The notes under the pieces were generated by a model. That model was not told where the DNA came from. It did not search any database and worked only from the letters and a program-made list of their open reading frames with translations. From Muriicola marianensis (GTDB taxonomy: Bacteria > Bacteroidota > Bacteroidia > Flavobacteriales > Flavobacteriaceae), in NCBI RefSeq assembly GCF_014638095.1, contig NZ_BMFH01000002.1:124001-188000 (forward strand): a stretch of DNA of 64,000 nucleotides, written 5' to 3'. Of the stretch, positions 22,982 through 32,426 are shown piece after piece (position 1 is the stretch's first letter; the number at the start of each line of letters is the position of its first letter). The position numbers and the translations under genes were made by a program.

Positions 22982-24190
22982 ATGATACATTTCGGAATCA
23001 TCAGGGAGCGAAAAAACCCACCTGATAAAAGGGTTGTGCTGTCCCCCGGAGCCTGCCACAATGTCCTGAAATCCTTTCCCGAGGCTGAAATCACGGTAGA
23101 ATCCTCCCCCATTCGCGTTTTTACCGATCAGGAATACAGGGATTCCGGAATTCGCGTCTCAGATTCGATTGCCGACTGCGATGTGCTCATAGGAGTAAAG
23201 GAGGTACCTGTTGAAGCCCTGGTACCGGATAAGAAATATTTTTTCTTCTCCCATACGATCAAAAAACAACCCTATAACCGCAAATTGCTTCGGGCTATCC
23301 TGGAAAAGAACATCGAATTATACGACCATGAGGTGATCACAAATTCAAAAGGAATCCGACTTGTAGCATTCGGACGTTACGCAGGGATCGTGGGGGCCTA
23401 CAACGGGATACGCGCCTTCGGATTTAAAAGCGGTTCTTTTGAGCTCCCCAAGGCGGAGACTCTGAAAGACAAAAAGGCCCTGATCAATGAACTGAAAAAG
23501 GTAGACATGCCCCCTGCCAGGATCCTGCTTACAGGGAAAGGCAGGGTTGGGAACGGCGCAAAGGAGATCCTGGATGGAATGGGACTCAATGAGGTGTCCA
23601 TAACAGATTACCTGGAGAAGAATTTCGATGTTCCGGTCTTTTGCCAGATCGATGTCCTGGATTACAACCGGCGGAAGGACGGGCAGCAATTGCCGATGCA
23701 GGATTTCTTTGACCACCCTGAAGCATACGAATCTACCTTTATGCGATTCGCCAGGGTCTCTGATCTCTACATTGCCGGTCATTTTTACGGAGATGGCGCC
23801 CCCTACCTTTTTACCAGGGAGGATGCGAAACGGCCTGATTTCAAGATAAGCACGGTGGCCGATGTCAGCTGTGATATTGACGGCCCTGTGGCCTCCACCC
23901 TGAGGGCCTCTACCATAGCCGATCCCATCTACGGGTATGACCCCGCTAAAGAGGCAGAAACGGATTACCGGAATCCGGATGCGATCGCTGTGATGGCTGT
24001 GGACAACCTGCCTGCAGAATTGCCAAGGGATGCGAGTGAAGGATTTGGGCAGACCTTTGTAGACCACGTGATCCCATCATTCTTTAACGGAGATAAGGAC
24101 GGTATACTGGAAAGGGCCAGGATGACATCGAATGGCAGACTCACCGAGAGATACGCTTACCTGCAGGACTATGTAGACGGGAAGGAATAA
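22982..24190 (+). CDS. saccharopine/alanine dehydrogenase-like NAD(P) oxidoreductase
   Basis: A 402-aa enzyme with the AlaDH/PNT N-terminal domain (GIIRERKNPPDKRVVLSPGA, then ESSPIRVFTDQEY, DVLIGVKEVP and FFSHTIKKQ) and a C-terminal NAD-binding domain with the dinucleotide loop LLTGKGRVGNGAKEIL. ADVSCDIDGPVASTLRAS matches the lysine-forming saccharopine dehydrogenase group better than alanine dehydrogenase. That family releases lysine or related products from an opine. The gene stands alone downstream of its promoter and converges with the PHP gene. Confidence 0.82.
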   Translation: MIHFGIIRERKNPPDKRVVLSPGACHNVLKSFPEAEITVESSPIRVFTDQEYRDSGIRVSDSIADCDVLIGVKEVPVEALVPDKKYFFFSHTIKKQPYNRKLLRAILEKNIELYDHEVITNSKGIRLVAFGRYAGIVGAYNGIRAFGFKSGSFELPKAETLKDKKALINELKKVDMPPARILLTGKGRVGNGAKEILDGMGLNEVSITDYLEKNFDVPVFCQIDVLDYNRRKDGQQLPMQDFFDHPEAYESTFMRFARVSDLYIAGHFYGDGAPYLFTREDAKRPDFKISTVADVSCDIDGPVASTLRASTIADPIYGYDPAKEAETDYRNPDAIAVMAVDNLPAELPRDASEGFGQTFVDHVIPSFFNGDKDGILERARMTSNGRLTERYAYLQDYVDGKE

Positions 24191-24193
24191 GGC

Positions 24194-25312
24194 CTATTCC
24201 GGCTTCAGTTCCCATTGTACCTCAGGATGGACCCCGGGCGCTGTATAAGCCCCCAAAGCGTTTAACCTGAGCATGATTATTTCTTTTCTTTCAAGGGTCT
24301 TGATCTGCAGGATTGCTTTCTTCTTAGCCGGTATCTCAAATACCGGCGGCTTGCTGTAGAACGTGTATTCCATTTTATTTTCGAACAGGAGGTCGCTGCT
24401 GGAGACATTCTCCAGTTCCACTTTTAAGATATCCGTGTTCGGAATATAGTTTGCGGAGTTGACTTGTACACAGGCATGTAAAAGCGGAATGAGGAATTCA
24501 GGCTTTCCTACAAAAAGGGAATTGTAAACGGCAACCGTTTTACCGGAAAAAAGCGCCTCTTTCATGCTCTCCGGACTTTTCTCCCTGGCAAAGACCAAAG
24601 TGATAGGACGATGGCCTCCTTTTTCCAGGTATTGCCAATCGATGAGACCGTGAATATCGGAGGTTCCCATGATGGTTAGGTTGTGCTCCATGGCTATGGC
24701 CAGGGATTCTTCGGCATAATCGTATTCATTGATGACCTCAATCCCATGTAGTTCACCTGCTTTTATGCGTTCCAGTTGAAATTCGCTAATGATGGGATTT
24801 CCGCTGGGGCTCTGTCTGTACCATGCCGGATGGTTCCAAAAAATAAAAGCTCCCTGTTTTTTGGCCTCGCTGAAGGGGACCTTGGGATCTTCATCCAGAA
24901 GAGTGTTGGCATCACTTATAAACAGGGCATTACTATGCCCGATTGGAGAATCCCTGGTGATCTCGGAACCGTGAATGATCATCAGCCCGTGGTTCTCAGC
25001 TTCCTGCATTGCCAACACATAAGACCGGTTTCTATCAGGGTGAGGGATGTCCTCCTTATGGGGCTGGTATTCCAGGTGTTCCGTAAGGGAGATGGCGTCC
25101 AGATTTTCGCGCAAGGCTTCCATGACCCTGATCGAGGGCCAGACTTCCCCGTCGGAAAAAACAGTGTGCTGGTGCAGGTCGGCTTTAATGGTGACGTAAC
25201 CCGGAATGTCGGGATACATCAACGCATGGCCATGGGCATGGCTGTGATCCTGGGCCTGAGAAAAAATGGTGTGGAGGAAGATCGCGCTTAACAGAATTGT
25301 AGTGTATCGCAT
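24194..25312 (-). CDS. PHP-domain phosphoesterase with signal peptide
   Basis: A 372-aa exported protein (signal peptide to about residue 20, ending SQAQ). The PHP domain begins at ADLHQHTVFSDGEVW (metal ligands His, His, Asp) and continues with ISLTEHLEY, HGSEIT, FWNHPAWY and MGTSDIHG, each holding one or more metal-binding His, Asp or Glu residues. A C-terminal 110-residue beta-rich part follows. Relatives are annotated as Sb-PDE-type phosphodiesterases. The role is phosphoester hydrolysis in the periplasm or outside the cell; substrate unknown. Confidence 0.85.
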   Translation of the reverse strand: MRYTTILLSAIFLHTIFSQAQDHSHAHGHALMYPDIPGYVTIKADLHQHTVFSDGEVWPSIRVMEALRENLDAISLTEHLEYQPHKEDIPHPDRNRSYVLAMQEAENHGLMIIHGSEITRDSPIGHSNALFISDANTLLDEDPKVPFSEAKKQGAFIFWNHPAWYRQSPSGNPIISEFQLERIKAGELHGIEVINEYDYAEESLAIAMEHNLTIMGTSDIHGLIDWQYLEKGGHRPITLVFAREKSPESMKEALFSGKTVAVYNSLFVGKPEFLIPLLHACVQVNSANYIPNTDILKVELENVSSSDLLFENKMEYTFYSKPPVFEIPAKKKAILQIKTLERKEIIMLRLNALGAYTAPGVHPEVQWELKPE

Positions 25313-25384
25313 GTTTTTTATTCAGTGTTGAATACTTATTGCTGGAAATTAATATATTTCAAGTTCTTAAAAATCAGAATCCAC

Positions 25385-25651
25385 GTGAAATTCAATTGGA
25401 TCCTTTCCAATGAGCTGGATGAAGGCATCCGGAGATACTGCATAGAACTGGAGTACCAGTTACGTCCTAAAATAACAAAGTTTTTGATGGCCAGACTGGA
25501 AAAGGAATGCGATGGTGATTTTTCCTGTTTTCATTTTGACGTGGATCTGATATCGAAGAATATCACGATATCACCGCAAACTCCTGTCCGATTTTCCCGC
25601 AAGATCGAAAGTGACTTTGAAAGGGAGATCAACGGGGCTTGTTGCACCTGA
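25385..25651 (+). CDS. conserved-looking hypothetical protein, 88 aa
   Basis: From GTG 25385 the product reads MKFNWILSNELDEGIRRYC. The frame can be opened earlier (25325), but those residues are hydrophobic and ill-fitting. It is a mixed alpha/beta protein with no signal peptide and a C-terminal Cys pair. I do not recognise the family. It lies 6 bp before the DUF1801 gene and is probably cotranscribed with it. Confidence 0.55.
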   Translation: MKFNWILSNELDEGIRRYCIELEYQLRPKITKFLMARLEKECDGDFSCFHFDVDLISKNITISPQTPVRFSRKIESDFEREINGACCT

Positions 25652-25657
25652 TGTATA

Positions 25658-26017
25658 ATGAATCCTGCTTCCGAGTACATTTTGAACCAGCCGGAACCGT
25701 TCCGTTCAATGTTACTGCACTTGCAAACAGTAGTTGAACAAGCCATTCCTGAAGCAGAAATGAAATACAAATGGCGGATTCCCTTTTTCTATCTGGAGGG
25801 TAAGCCCTTTTGTTATCTCAACCGGTCTAAAGACTACGTCGATATCGGGTTTTTCAAGGCTGCTTACCTGACTGTGCATACAGAGCACATGGTCACCGAA
25901 GGAAGAAAGGTGATGAAATCCCTGCGATATCGTTCCCTGGAGGCCATCGATGACCAGGTACTAACCGATGTCCTGAAGGATGCCTACTCGGTCAGGGACA
26001 GGAAATTTTACAATTAA
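25658..26017 (+). CDS. DUF1801 domain protein
   Basis: A 119-aa protein with DUF1801/YdhG-like features: AIPEAEMKYKWRIPFFYLEGKPFCYLN, then VDIGFFKAAYL and a C-terminal helical pair RYRSLEAIDDQVL. Relatives adopt a compact iron-sulfur-free fold of unknown role. It follows a hypothetical gene by 6 bp and ends 9 bp before the convergent kdsA. Confidence 0.85.
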   Translation: MNPASEYILNQPEPFRSMLLHLQTVVEQAIPEAEMKYKWRIPFFYLEGKPFCYLNRSKDYVDIGFFKAAYLTVHTEHMVTEGRKVMKSLRYRSLEAIDDQVLTDVLKDAYSVRDRKFYN

Positions 26018-26026
26018 AAGCAGGGA

Positions 26027-26848
26027 TTAATCCAGGCTGTTGATCGTAGCCCTGAGCTTGGTCAGATCGGTCAGTAGTTTTTCGAGCCTGTCCAGGGGCA
26101 GCATATTGGCCCCGTCGCTTTTGGCGTTGGCGGGATCAAAATGTGTCTCCATAAAGAGCCCGTCCACCCCGGCTGCGATCCCGGCCCGGGCCATAGTGCT
26201 GATAAGGGCAGGCCTGCCTCCTGTGACGCCGGACGACTGATTCGGCTGCTGCAGGGAATGGGTGACATCCAGCACCACGGGAGCGTACTGCTTCATGGTC
26301 GGAACTCCCCTGAAATCTACGATCATATCCTGATACCCGAACATGGTGCCACGGTCTGTGATGATCACCTGCTCATTTCCCGAATCTGTGACCTTGGCCA
26401 CGGCGTGTTTCATGCTTTCCGGACTCATAAACTGGCCTTTTTTGAGGTTCACGGTCTTCCCAGTCTGGGCAGCAGCGATGACCAGGTCGGTCTGGCGGAC
26501 CAGGAAAGCCGGAATTTGAAGGATATCCACGTATTCTGCCGCCTTTTCTGCGTCCGAAACCTCATGGATGTCCGTGATGGTAGGCACTTTAAAAGTTTCA
26601 GAGACCTTTCTCAGGATCTTCAGGGCCTTTTCATCCCCGATCCCCGTAAAGGAATCCACCCGACTGCGGTTCGCCTTCTTGAAACTCCCTTTGAAAACAT
26701 AGGGGATCCTGAGCCTGTCGGTCACTTGAACAATTTGCTCTGCGATCCGCAGGGCCATATCTTCCCCTTCAATGGCACAAGGGCCGGAGAGAAGGAAGAA
26801 TTGTTTGCTGTCCGTATGTCTGAGTTGAGGAATCCGGGTGAAATCCAT
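26027..26848 (-). CDS. kdsA: 3-deoxy-8-phosphooctulonate synthase
   Basis: A 273-aa TIM-barrel enzyme condensing arabinose-5-phosphate and phosphoenolpyruvate to KDO-8-phosphate for lipopolysaccharide. Signature stretches are FFLLSGPCAIEG, PYVFKGSFKKANRSR, TDIHEVSDAEKAAE, QIPAFLVRQTDLV and VTHSLQQP. Length is standard. The frame opens at 26866, but that codon lies inside the promoter box at 26864-26871, so ATG 26846-26848 (MDFTRIPQ) is used. It is divergent from typA. Confidence 0.94.
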   Translation of the reverse strand: MDFTRIPQLRHTDSKQFFLLSGPCAIEGEDMALRIAEQIVQVTDRLRIPYVFKGSFKKANRSRVDSFTGIGDEKALKILRKVSETFKVPTITDIHEVSDAEKAAEYVDILQIPAFLVRQTDLVIAAAQTGKTVNLKKGQFMSPESMKHAVAKVTDSGNEQVIITDRGTMFGYQDMIVDFRGVPTMKQYAPVVLDVTHSLQQPNQSSGVTGGRPALISTMARAGIAAGVDGLFMETHFDPANAKSDGANMLPLDRLEKLLTDLTKLRATINSLD

Positions 26849-26863
26849 GAGAACTATTTTGCG

Positions 26864-26871
26864 CAAAGGTA
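26864..26871 (-). promoter_or_regulatory. -7 box (TACCTTTG) of kdsA
   Basis: Exact TAnnTTTG on the minus strand, 15 bp before the kdsA ATG. Confidence 0.6.
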
Positions 26872-26948
26872 GGAATTTGAGTCCATTTTTCAGACGAGGT
26901 ATTCCTTTCGGAAACCGCTCAAAATCAGCCTGCTAAAAAAAACACAAC

Positions 26949-26983
26949 TTTGTTATCTCAACCCGAAAATAGCAGTATCTTTG
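26949..26983 (+). promoter_or_regulatory. promoter of typA (TTTG-N23-TATCTTTG)
   Basis: -33 TTTG at 26949-26952 and -7 TATCTTTG at 26976-26983. A TTG inside the box is in frame with typA but cannot be its start; ATG 27002 follows 18 bp later. Confidence 0.6.
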
Positions 26984-27001
26984 CGCGCTCAAAACAAGAA
27001 G

Positions 27002-28795
27002 ATGTCTGTGACCAAGAATATTGCCATCATCGCCCACGTAGACCACGGAAAGACGACCCTGGTAGACAAGATCCTCCATTTTTGCCAGCTTTTCCGCGAG
27101 AATGAGAAGACAGGAGACCTGATCCTCGACAACAACGACCTTGAAAGGGAAAGGGGGATCACCATTGTCTCCAAGAATGTGTCCGTCACGTACAAGGGGA
27201 CCAAGATCAATATCATTGATACCCCCGGCCACGCCGATTTTGGCGGAGAGGTTGAAAGGGTGCTGAACATGGCAGATGGAGTATTGCTGCTGGTAGACGC
27301 CTTTGAGGGGCCAATGCCACAGACCCGTTTTGTCCTGCAAAAAGCTCTGAGCCTTGGGCTCAAACCCTGTGTGGTCATAAACAAGGTCGATAAGGAGAAC
27401 TGTACTCCTGAAGAGGTGCATGAAAAAGTATTCGACCTGATGTTTGAACTGGGGGCAGAAGAATGGCAGCTGGATTTCCCGGTAGTCTACGGCTCCGCAA
27501 AGCACAACTGGATGAGTGCCGACTGGAAGAAGCCCACCCAGTCCATAGAACCTTTGTTGGAAATGGTCCTGGAAAATATTCCTGAATTCAAGCCGGAGCA
27601 GGGAAATACCCAGATGCTGATCACTTCTCTCGACTATTCTTCCTTCACCGGCAGGATAGCCATCGGTAGATTGCAGAGAGGGAGCCTGAAAGAAGGACAA
27701 CAGATCACTTTGGTCAAGCGCAATGGCGCACAGGTGAAGTCGAAGATCAAGGAACTCTACACCTTCGAGGGCCTGGGCAGGATCAAGGTGGCTCAGGTGG
27801 CTACAGGGGATATTTGTGCCGTGGTCGGATTGGAAGGCTTTGAGATCGGGGATACCATCGCAGATTTCGAGGCTCCTCAGGCCTTGAAGACCATCGCCAT
27901 AGATGAGCCCACCATGAGCATGCTGTTCACTATCAATGACAGTCCATTCTTCGGACAGGATGGTAAATACGTGACCTCAAGGCACATCAAGGAGCGCCTG
28001 GAAAAAGAGCTGGAAAAAAACCTCGCTTTGCGCGTGGAAGAAACCGACAGTGCGGATAGATTCATGGTTTTCGGCCGGGGGGTATTACACCTCTCAGTTC
28101 TGATCGAGACCATGAGACGGGAGGGTTACGAGGTACAGATCGGACAGCCACAGGTAATCATCAAGGAGATAAACGGGGTTAAATGCGAGCCCGTGGAACA
28201 TCTTACCATCGATCTTCCGGAGGAAGTTTCCGGAAAGGCCGTGGAAATGGTGGCCATCCGCAAAGGGGAAATGATAGGGATGGAATCCAAGGGTGACAGG
28301 ATGATCTGTGAATTCCAGATACCTTCCCGTGGGATCATAGGGTTGAGGAATCAACTCCTCACCGCTACAGCCGGGGAAGCTATCATGGCACACCGCTTTT
28401 TGGAATACCAACCGATGAAGGGGGATATCCCCCAAAGGCAAAATGGCTCATTGGTCTCCATGGAGAACGGCAAGGCCATCCCTTATTCTATCGACAAACT
28501 ACAGGAGAGAGGCCGTTTCTTTATCGATCCGGGAGAAGATATTTACGAAGGGCAGGTGATCGGTGAGAATTCTAGGGGAGACGACATGACCATCAATGTC
28601 ACCAAGACTAAAAAACTCTCCAATGTCCGGTCTGCAGGAGCGGATGAGAAGGCCAGGATTGTACCCGCCATCAAATTCTCTCTGGAAGAGGCCCTTGAGT
28701 ACATTCAGAAGGACGAGTACGTGGAAGTGACCCCAAAGCACATTCGCTTGAGGAAGATCCACCTGAAAGAGGTGGACCGCAAGCGGAACAAGTAA
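27002..28795 (+). CDS. typA: translational GTPase TypA/BipA
   Basis: A 597-aa ribosome-associated GTPase for ribosome assembly and stress adaptation. G-domain motifs are AHVDHGKTTL, RGITI, DTPGHADFGGE, NKVDK and the GSAKH stretch. Domains II, III and V follow, then the BipA-specific C-terminal domain (SAGADEKARIVP, EYVEVTPKHIRLRK). Standard length. It has its own promoter and a strong terminator right after the stop. Confidence 0.96.
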   Translation: MSVTKNIAIIAHVDHGKTTLVDKILHFCQLFRENEKTGDLILDNNDLERERGITIVSKNVSVTYKGTKINIIDTPGHADFGGEVERVLNMADGVLLLVDAFEGPMPQTRFVLQKALSLGLKPCVVINKVDKENCTPEEVHEKVFDLMFELGAEEWQLDFPVVYGSAKHNWMSADWKKPTQSIEPLLEMVLENIPEFKPEQGNTQMLITSLDYSSFTGRIAIGRLQRGSLKEGQQITLVKRNGAQVKSKIKELYTFEGLGRIKVAQVATGDICAVVGLEGFEIGDTIADFEAPQALKTIAIDEPTMSMLFTINDSPFFGQDGKYVTSRHIKERLEKELEKNLALRVEETDSADRFMVFGRGVLHLSVLIETMRREGYEVQIGQPQVIIKEINGVKCEPVEHLTIDLPEEVSGKAVEMVAIRKGEMIGMESKGDRMICEFQIPSRGIIGLRNQLLTATAGEAIMAHRFLEYQPMKGDIPQRQNGSLVSMENGKAIPYSIDKLQERGRFFIDPGEDIYEGQVIGENSRGDDMTINVTKTKKLSNVRSAGADEKARIVPAIKFSLEEALEYIQKDEYVEVTPKHIRLRKIHLKEVDRKRNK

Positions 28796-28800
28796 AAGAA

Positions 28801-28826
28801 AAAGCGCCAACCGGCGCTTTTTTTTA
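28801..28826 (+). terminator. terminator of typA
   Basis: AAGCGCC-AAC-CGGCGCTT followed by nine T, 5 bp after the stop. Confidence 0.75.
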
Positions 28827-28840
28827 TATGTGATATACGA

Positions 28841-29593
28841 TCAATCGAGGGTGATAGGATGGTGAACCGCTGCTGCGGCCGCACCGATGATCCCGGCGTG
28901 ATTTTGAAGTCCGGCAGGGATTACCGGGGTCTCGATAGTGATAAAATCCTTGTATTCATCAAAGTCCTTGGAAGTGCCCCCTCCCAGGATAATCAGATCC
29001 GGAGAGACCAGGATCTCTACATATTGCAGAAAGATATTGAATCGCTTTCCCCATTCCTCATAGCTGAGGTCTTCTTTCTCCTTGGCGGAGGCGGCAGCCC
29101 AGGTTTCTATCTTATCGAATTCCTTGTACGGGATTTGTCCCAGTTCAAAGTTCGGGACGAGTTCCCCGTCCCAGAAAGCACCACTGCCGAGTCCGGTACC
29201 GATGGTGATCATGACCACAAACCCGTTCTTGCCTTTTCCCACCCCGTAGTTCATGGTGGCATAACCGGCTGCGTCTGCATCATTGATCACTGTGACAGGA
29301 AGGCCCGTGGCTTCACTGAATAATTCTTTGACATTGACACCTACCCACTTTTTGTGAAGGTTTCCCTTCGACTTGCAGACCCCGTGTCTGAGGGTAGTGG
29401 GGAAGCCACACCCTATAGGTCCTTCATAGTTGAAATGCTCTACGATCTGCCGGACCACCTTGGCCATGGGTTTGGGTTTTCGGGAGGCAGGTGTGGGGAT
29501 ACGGTATCGCTCAGTCAGCATTTCTCCTGTTACAGAATCCACAAGGGCACCTTTCATACCCGATCCTCCGATGTCTATTCCCAAAACTATCAT
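28841..29593 (-). CDS. polyphosphate glucokinase-like ROK kinase
   Basis: A 250-aa ROK sugar kinase. The phosphate-binding start is GIDIGGSGMKGALVD; the sugar-binding part NDADAAGYATMNYG; then ITIGTGLGSGAF and a C-terminal LIILGGGTSKDFDEYKDF. The overall pattern (no zinc-binding cysteines, HFNYEGPIGCGFPTT) matches polyphosphate--glucose phosphotransferase better than ATP glucokinase. It lies downstream of the NUDIX gene in the same orientation and may be cotranscribed. Confidence 0.85.
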   Translation of the reverse strand: MIVLGIDIGGSGMKGALVDSVTGEMLTERYRIPTPASRKPKPMAKVVRQIVEHFNYEGPIGCGFPTTLRHGVCKSKGNLHKKWVGVNVKELFSEATGLPVTVINDADAAGYATMNYGVGKGKNGFVVMITIGTGLGSGAFWDGELVPNFELGQIPYKEFDKIETWAAASAKEKEDLSYEEWGKRFNIFLQYVEILVSPDLIILGGGTSKDFDEYKDFITIETPVIPAGLQNHAGIIGAAAAAVHHPITLD

Positions 29594-29676
29594 GTAAACT
29601 ATAATATGTGAGCGAATCTCGCCTGGTTAGTCGGCCGTAAAAGTAACAAAATTAAGAAGATGATAGTATAAAGGCT

Positions 29677-30489
29677 TTATATCCGGTCTTCCTGCTTTAG
29701 GTAGTCGAATACCAGCCTGCCTGCAGCTGAGACCTGATCTTTGTTGCCAATACCCAGCCATTTCATCTCTTCGATCTCCGAAGCGGGTTTTAATTCTCCC
29801 TTGAATTCAGACTCGTAGCACCGAATGCGCACCATTACACCGGGAGGTTTCTCATCGGCCTGGGCCTCAAAAGAACCCAGGAAACGGAAACTTTCGGGTT
29901 TCAGGGTGACCTGTAATTCTTCGCCTATCTCCCGGCTTAATGCCATCAGGTCGGATTCTCCTTTATCCCTCTTTCCTCCCGGGATATAGAAAAGGTCTTT
30001 GTTCCTGCTCCTCACGCAGAGAACCTTTTTATCAACCACATAGACCCATCCGAGTTTGTCTATCAGGTTACGGGAAGGCTCAACATAATAGTCGATAGAG
30101 TTAAGGGAGTGGTTCGGGTCGATCATATCGAGGAAGCCATCGATAAACTTTCCGAATCCTGTGAGCATCCCCAGTTTTTTATTCCGCCCAAGGGCACTCG
30201 AGATGGTCTCATCCCGGTTGCCGAACGGATAGCCACCCTTCCGGATCCAAAGCAGGTTGAGGAGGTGCTGCATAAGCACATTGCCGAGTTGGTCAACAGA
30301 GATGGCGATCTTTAACAAATACTCGCCCACTCCGGTAAGTCCCCTCTTGAACAAACTGTGGAATAGTCCATAGAGAAAACCCAGGGGGCCTGTGATGACC
30401 AACAGGATCAGGGAGATCAAAAAGAGCAATACCCCAATGAGAGGGTGCATCTTTTTATCCGGGGCTTCTTGTTTTTTCTTGCGTATCAA
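29677..30489 (-). CDS. NUDIX hydrolase with N-terminal membrane segment
   Basis: A 270-aa protein. Residues 14-45 hold one long hydrophobic segment (LIGVLLFLISLILLVITGPL), then about 80 residues of unknown kind, and a NUDIX domain from about 130. The box reads GKRDKGESDLMALSREIGEEL, fitting GX5EX7REUXEE. The substrate is a diphosphate linked to some moiety. The gene starts 15 bp after the MFS stop. A membrane-anchored NUDIX protein is unusual. Confidence 0.82.
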   Translation of the reverse strand: MIRKKKQEAPDKKMHPLIGVLLFLISLILLVITGPLGFLYGLFHSLFKRGLTGVGEYLLKIAISVDQLGNVLMQHLLNLLWIRKGGYPFGNRDETISSALGRNKKLGMLTGFGKFIDGFLDMIDPNHSLNSIDYYVEPSRNLIDKLGWVYVVDKKVLCVRSRNKDLFYIPGGKRDKGESDLMALSREIGEELQVTLKPESFRFLGSFEAQADEKPPGVMVRIRCYESEFKGELKPASEIEEMKWLGIGNKDQVSAAGRLVFDYLKQEDRI

Positions 30490-30504
30490 AGAAGGGGTCC
30501 TTTG

Positions 30505-31683
30505 TTATTTGGATTCTTCAGGGACATAAGGCTTTGGGGCTAGCCAGTACCATATCACAAAGATAATAGTGAGGCCGAACAGGACCATTGCCAGGATATG
30601 AAACAGGCGGGACAGGGTAAGAAAATTCAAGAAGGGCAGGAGGACTAGGGGAGAAAGGAACTGTCCCAGGAACCAAAAAGTGGTCAGCCTGCCGATCTCT
30701 TTACCCCGTATCTCCTGAGGTGCCAGGTGCATGACCCAGAGATTGGCATTAGGGATCATAAGTCCCATCCCGAGGCCTGCCAGTAACATCCCGAGGAGCA
30801 CCATGCCATAAGAATTCCCGAAGGCGATAGAGACAAAGGCGAGGGCCATGAGAAAATACCCCAGGGCGAAGATCTGCCTGAAACCCAGTATGTCTCTTAT
30901 CCGGCTGTAGGAGAAGGAAGAGACCGCAGAGAACAAGGTGCTCGCTGCGATAGCGACCCCGATCATGGCGTTCTTTTCCACCCCGATCTCCTTGAGGTAA
31001 AACGGGATCTGAACCGGGATGATAAAGAAGATGATCCACATCAGCATCACATTGGCAAAGATGAGCCAGATTATTCGGGGGGAGCGTATACCTCTGACAG
31101 AATCGGATGTTTCACGTTCCCGCTTTGGTTCCTTAAGGTGCAGGTAGGCTGCAGGCAGGATCAGGAGGGAAAAGAAATAGAGCAGGAAAGGCACTCTCCA
31201 CCCTATATCGGCCAGGAAGCCGCCAAGGGTTATAAAGAGGATTCCAGCAAGCGACATAACGGCGATCTGCAATCCGGCAAACTGCTGCCTCGACTTTCCC
31301 TGGTAATAATCGGCCACGAGGGTGGTGACGATCGTCATGGAAATACCTACCGAGATCCCGAGAAGGGCCCTTCCGGCCAGGATCCCATAAAGATTGTTGA
31401 GCCAGTATCCCGAAGTTCCTCCAAGGGCATACAGGACAAGGGCAATACCCAATAATTTGAGCCGGCCCGTCCGGTCGATTATGATACCGGCAACGATAGC
31501 ACTCAGGGCTATGAACAGGCCCGGAAAGGATAATGATAACTTCACTAACCCTTCACTGTTTGGGATGTCAGAGAAGGAACGCGTCATATCGGGCAGGGAA
31601 GCCGAGATGGTGATCATCGACATGATAGTGAGGCTGCTCACCAGCAGCAATGTGGCCTTGACCTGCCAGGATTGGGAGTTCAT
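30505..31683 (-). CDS. major facilitator superfamily transporter
   Basis: A 392-aa protein with 12 predicted membrane helices and the conserved loop 2-3 motif in the form AGIIIDRTGRLKLLG, plus the corresponding A-like motif in the C-terminal half (FSYSRIRDILGFRQIF). The substrate is unknown; the family exports drugs or imports sugars and other solutes. It lies between a sulfotransferase (37 bp upstream) and the NUDIX gene. Confidence 0.88.
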   Translation of the reverse strand: MNSQSWQVKATLLLVSSLTIMSMITISASLPDMTRSFSDIPNSEGLVKLSLSFPGLFIALSAIVAGIIIDRTGRLKLLGIALVLYALGGTSGYWLNNLYGILAGRALLGISVGISMTIVTTLVADYYQGKSRQQFAGLQIAVMSLAGILFITLGGFLADIGWRVPFLLYFFSLLILPAAYLHLKEPKRERETSDSVRGIRSPRIIWLIFANVMLMWIIFFIIPVQIPFYLKEIGVEKNAMIGVAIAASTLFSAVSSFSYSRIRDILGFRQIFALGYFLMALAFVSIAFGNSYGMVLLGMLLAGLGMGLMIPNANLWVMHLAPQEIRGKEIGRLTTFWFLGQFLSPLVLLPFLNFLTLSRLFHILAMVLFGLTIIFVIWYWLAPKPYVPEESK

Positions 31684-31720
31684 ATAGGGGAATTCCTTAG
31701 TTTAAGAAAGGGAAGCGGCC

Positions 31721-32401
31721 TCAGGCCATTTCACCTTTCATCAGTTTGGGCAGCATTGCCTTAAAGTTTTCCTTTTTGTTGAGGTGAGGCAGTTCCTCTT
31801 TAGGGGCTTCAACTCCCAGGAAGTCGCAGAGCGGGGCCCATCCGTCCCTGACATCATAGACCAGTAATTTATCTTTTGGGACATATCGCTTTACCTCCGC
31901 AAGGTGGTTTTCCCATACTTTTTTAGCGTGTGCCTTGTCTTCGAACTGACCGCTCATCTCCCCGGCAAAAAAGGTCTTCTTAAAGAATTTTATACACTGA
32001 ACCACATTCCTGGCCCGGCTGCTGAAGAGGAGTTTGCCCATCATCTTGAGTTTCTCCCCCGGTGTCTGGGGTCCGGCCCGGAATACAGTACTGTCCACAC
32101 TTCGGTACCAGTCCTCGAAATCCCTTACCGTGAGAATGACCCGGGCATCCGGGTAGCGATTCATATGCTCCTTGTACCAGGGATATCCGGGAAAGTCGAC
32201 CGTGGCATCATACCCATCATACAAGCCCTCCCAATCCGTGTCCCCTGTTTCCGAAAGGGTTTTCCAGTAATGCAAATTATGCGGATTTACCAGGAGTTCT
32301 TTCATATGGTAAACCCTTTTGAATCCGAGCATTTCAAGGGATCTTTTCAGTGTGGTTGTCCCGGTTCTCGGGAATCCTGCTCCTATTATTTTAATTGACA
32401 T
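31721..32401 (-). CDS. PAPS-type sulfotransferase
   Basis: A 226-aa protein starting MSIKIIGAGFPRTGTTTLKR, the P-loop-like 5'-phosphosulfate binding site of sulfotransferases, and with VILTVRDFEDWYRSV, the 3'-phosphate-binding Ser/Arg region. It belongs to the Sulfotransfer_4-type group, which uses PAPS to sulfate alcohols, sugars or amines. It lies 25 bp after the aryl-sulfate sulfotransferase-like gene and before an MFS gene. No PAPS synthase genes are in view. Confidence 0.87.
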   Translation of the reverse strand: MSIKIIGAGFPRTGTTTLKRSLEMLGFKRVYHMKELLVNPHNLHYWKTLSETGDTDWEGLYDGYDATVDFPGYPWYKEHMNRYPDARVILTVRDFEDWYRSVDSTVFRAGPQTPGEKLKMMGKLLFSSRARNVVQCIKFFKKTFFAGEMSGQFEDKAHAKKVWENHLAEVKRYVPKDKLLVYDVRDGWAPLCDFLGVEAPKEELPHLNKKENFKAMLPKLMKGEMA

Positions 32402-32426
32402 ATCTGTTGGTTTTTATCGGTTAATG

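Noticed and set aside
23345-24067. 240-aa minus-strand frame inside the dehydrogenase
   Set aside because: Shadow; low-complexity translation and no domain.
26141-26872. 243-aa plus-strand frame over kdsA
   Set aside because: Antisense shadow of kdsA.
26933-27700. 255-aa minus-strand frame inside typA
   Set aside because: Shadow of typA.
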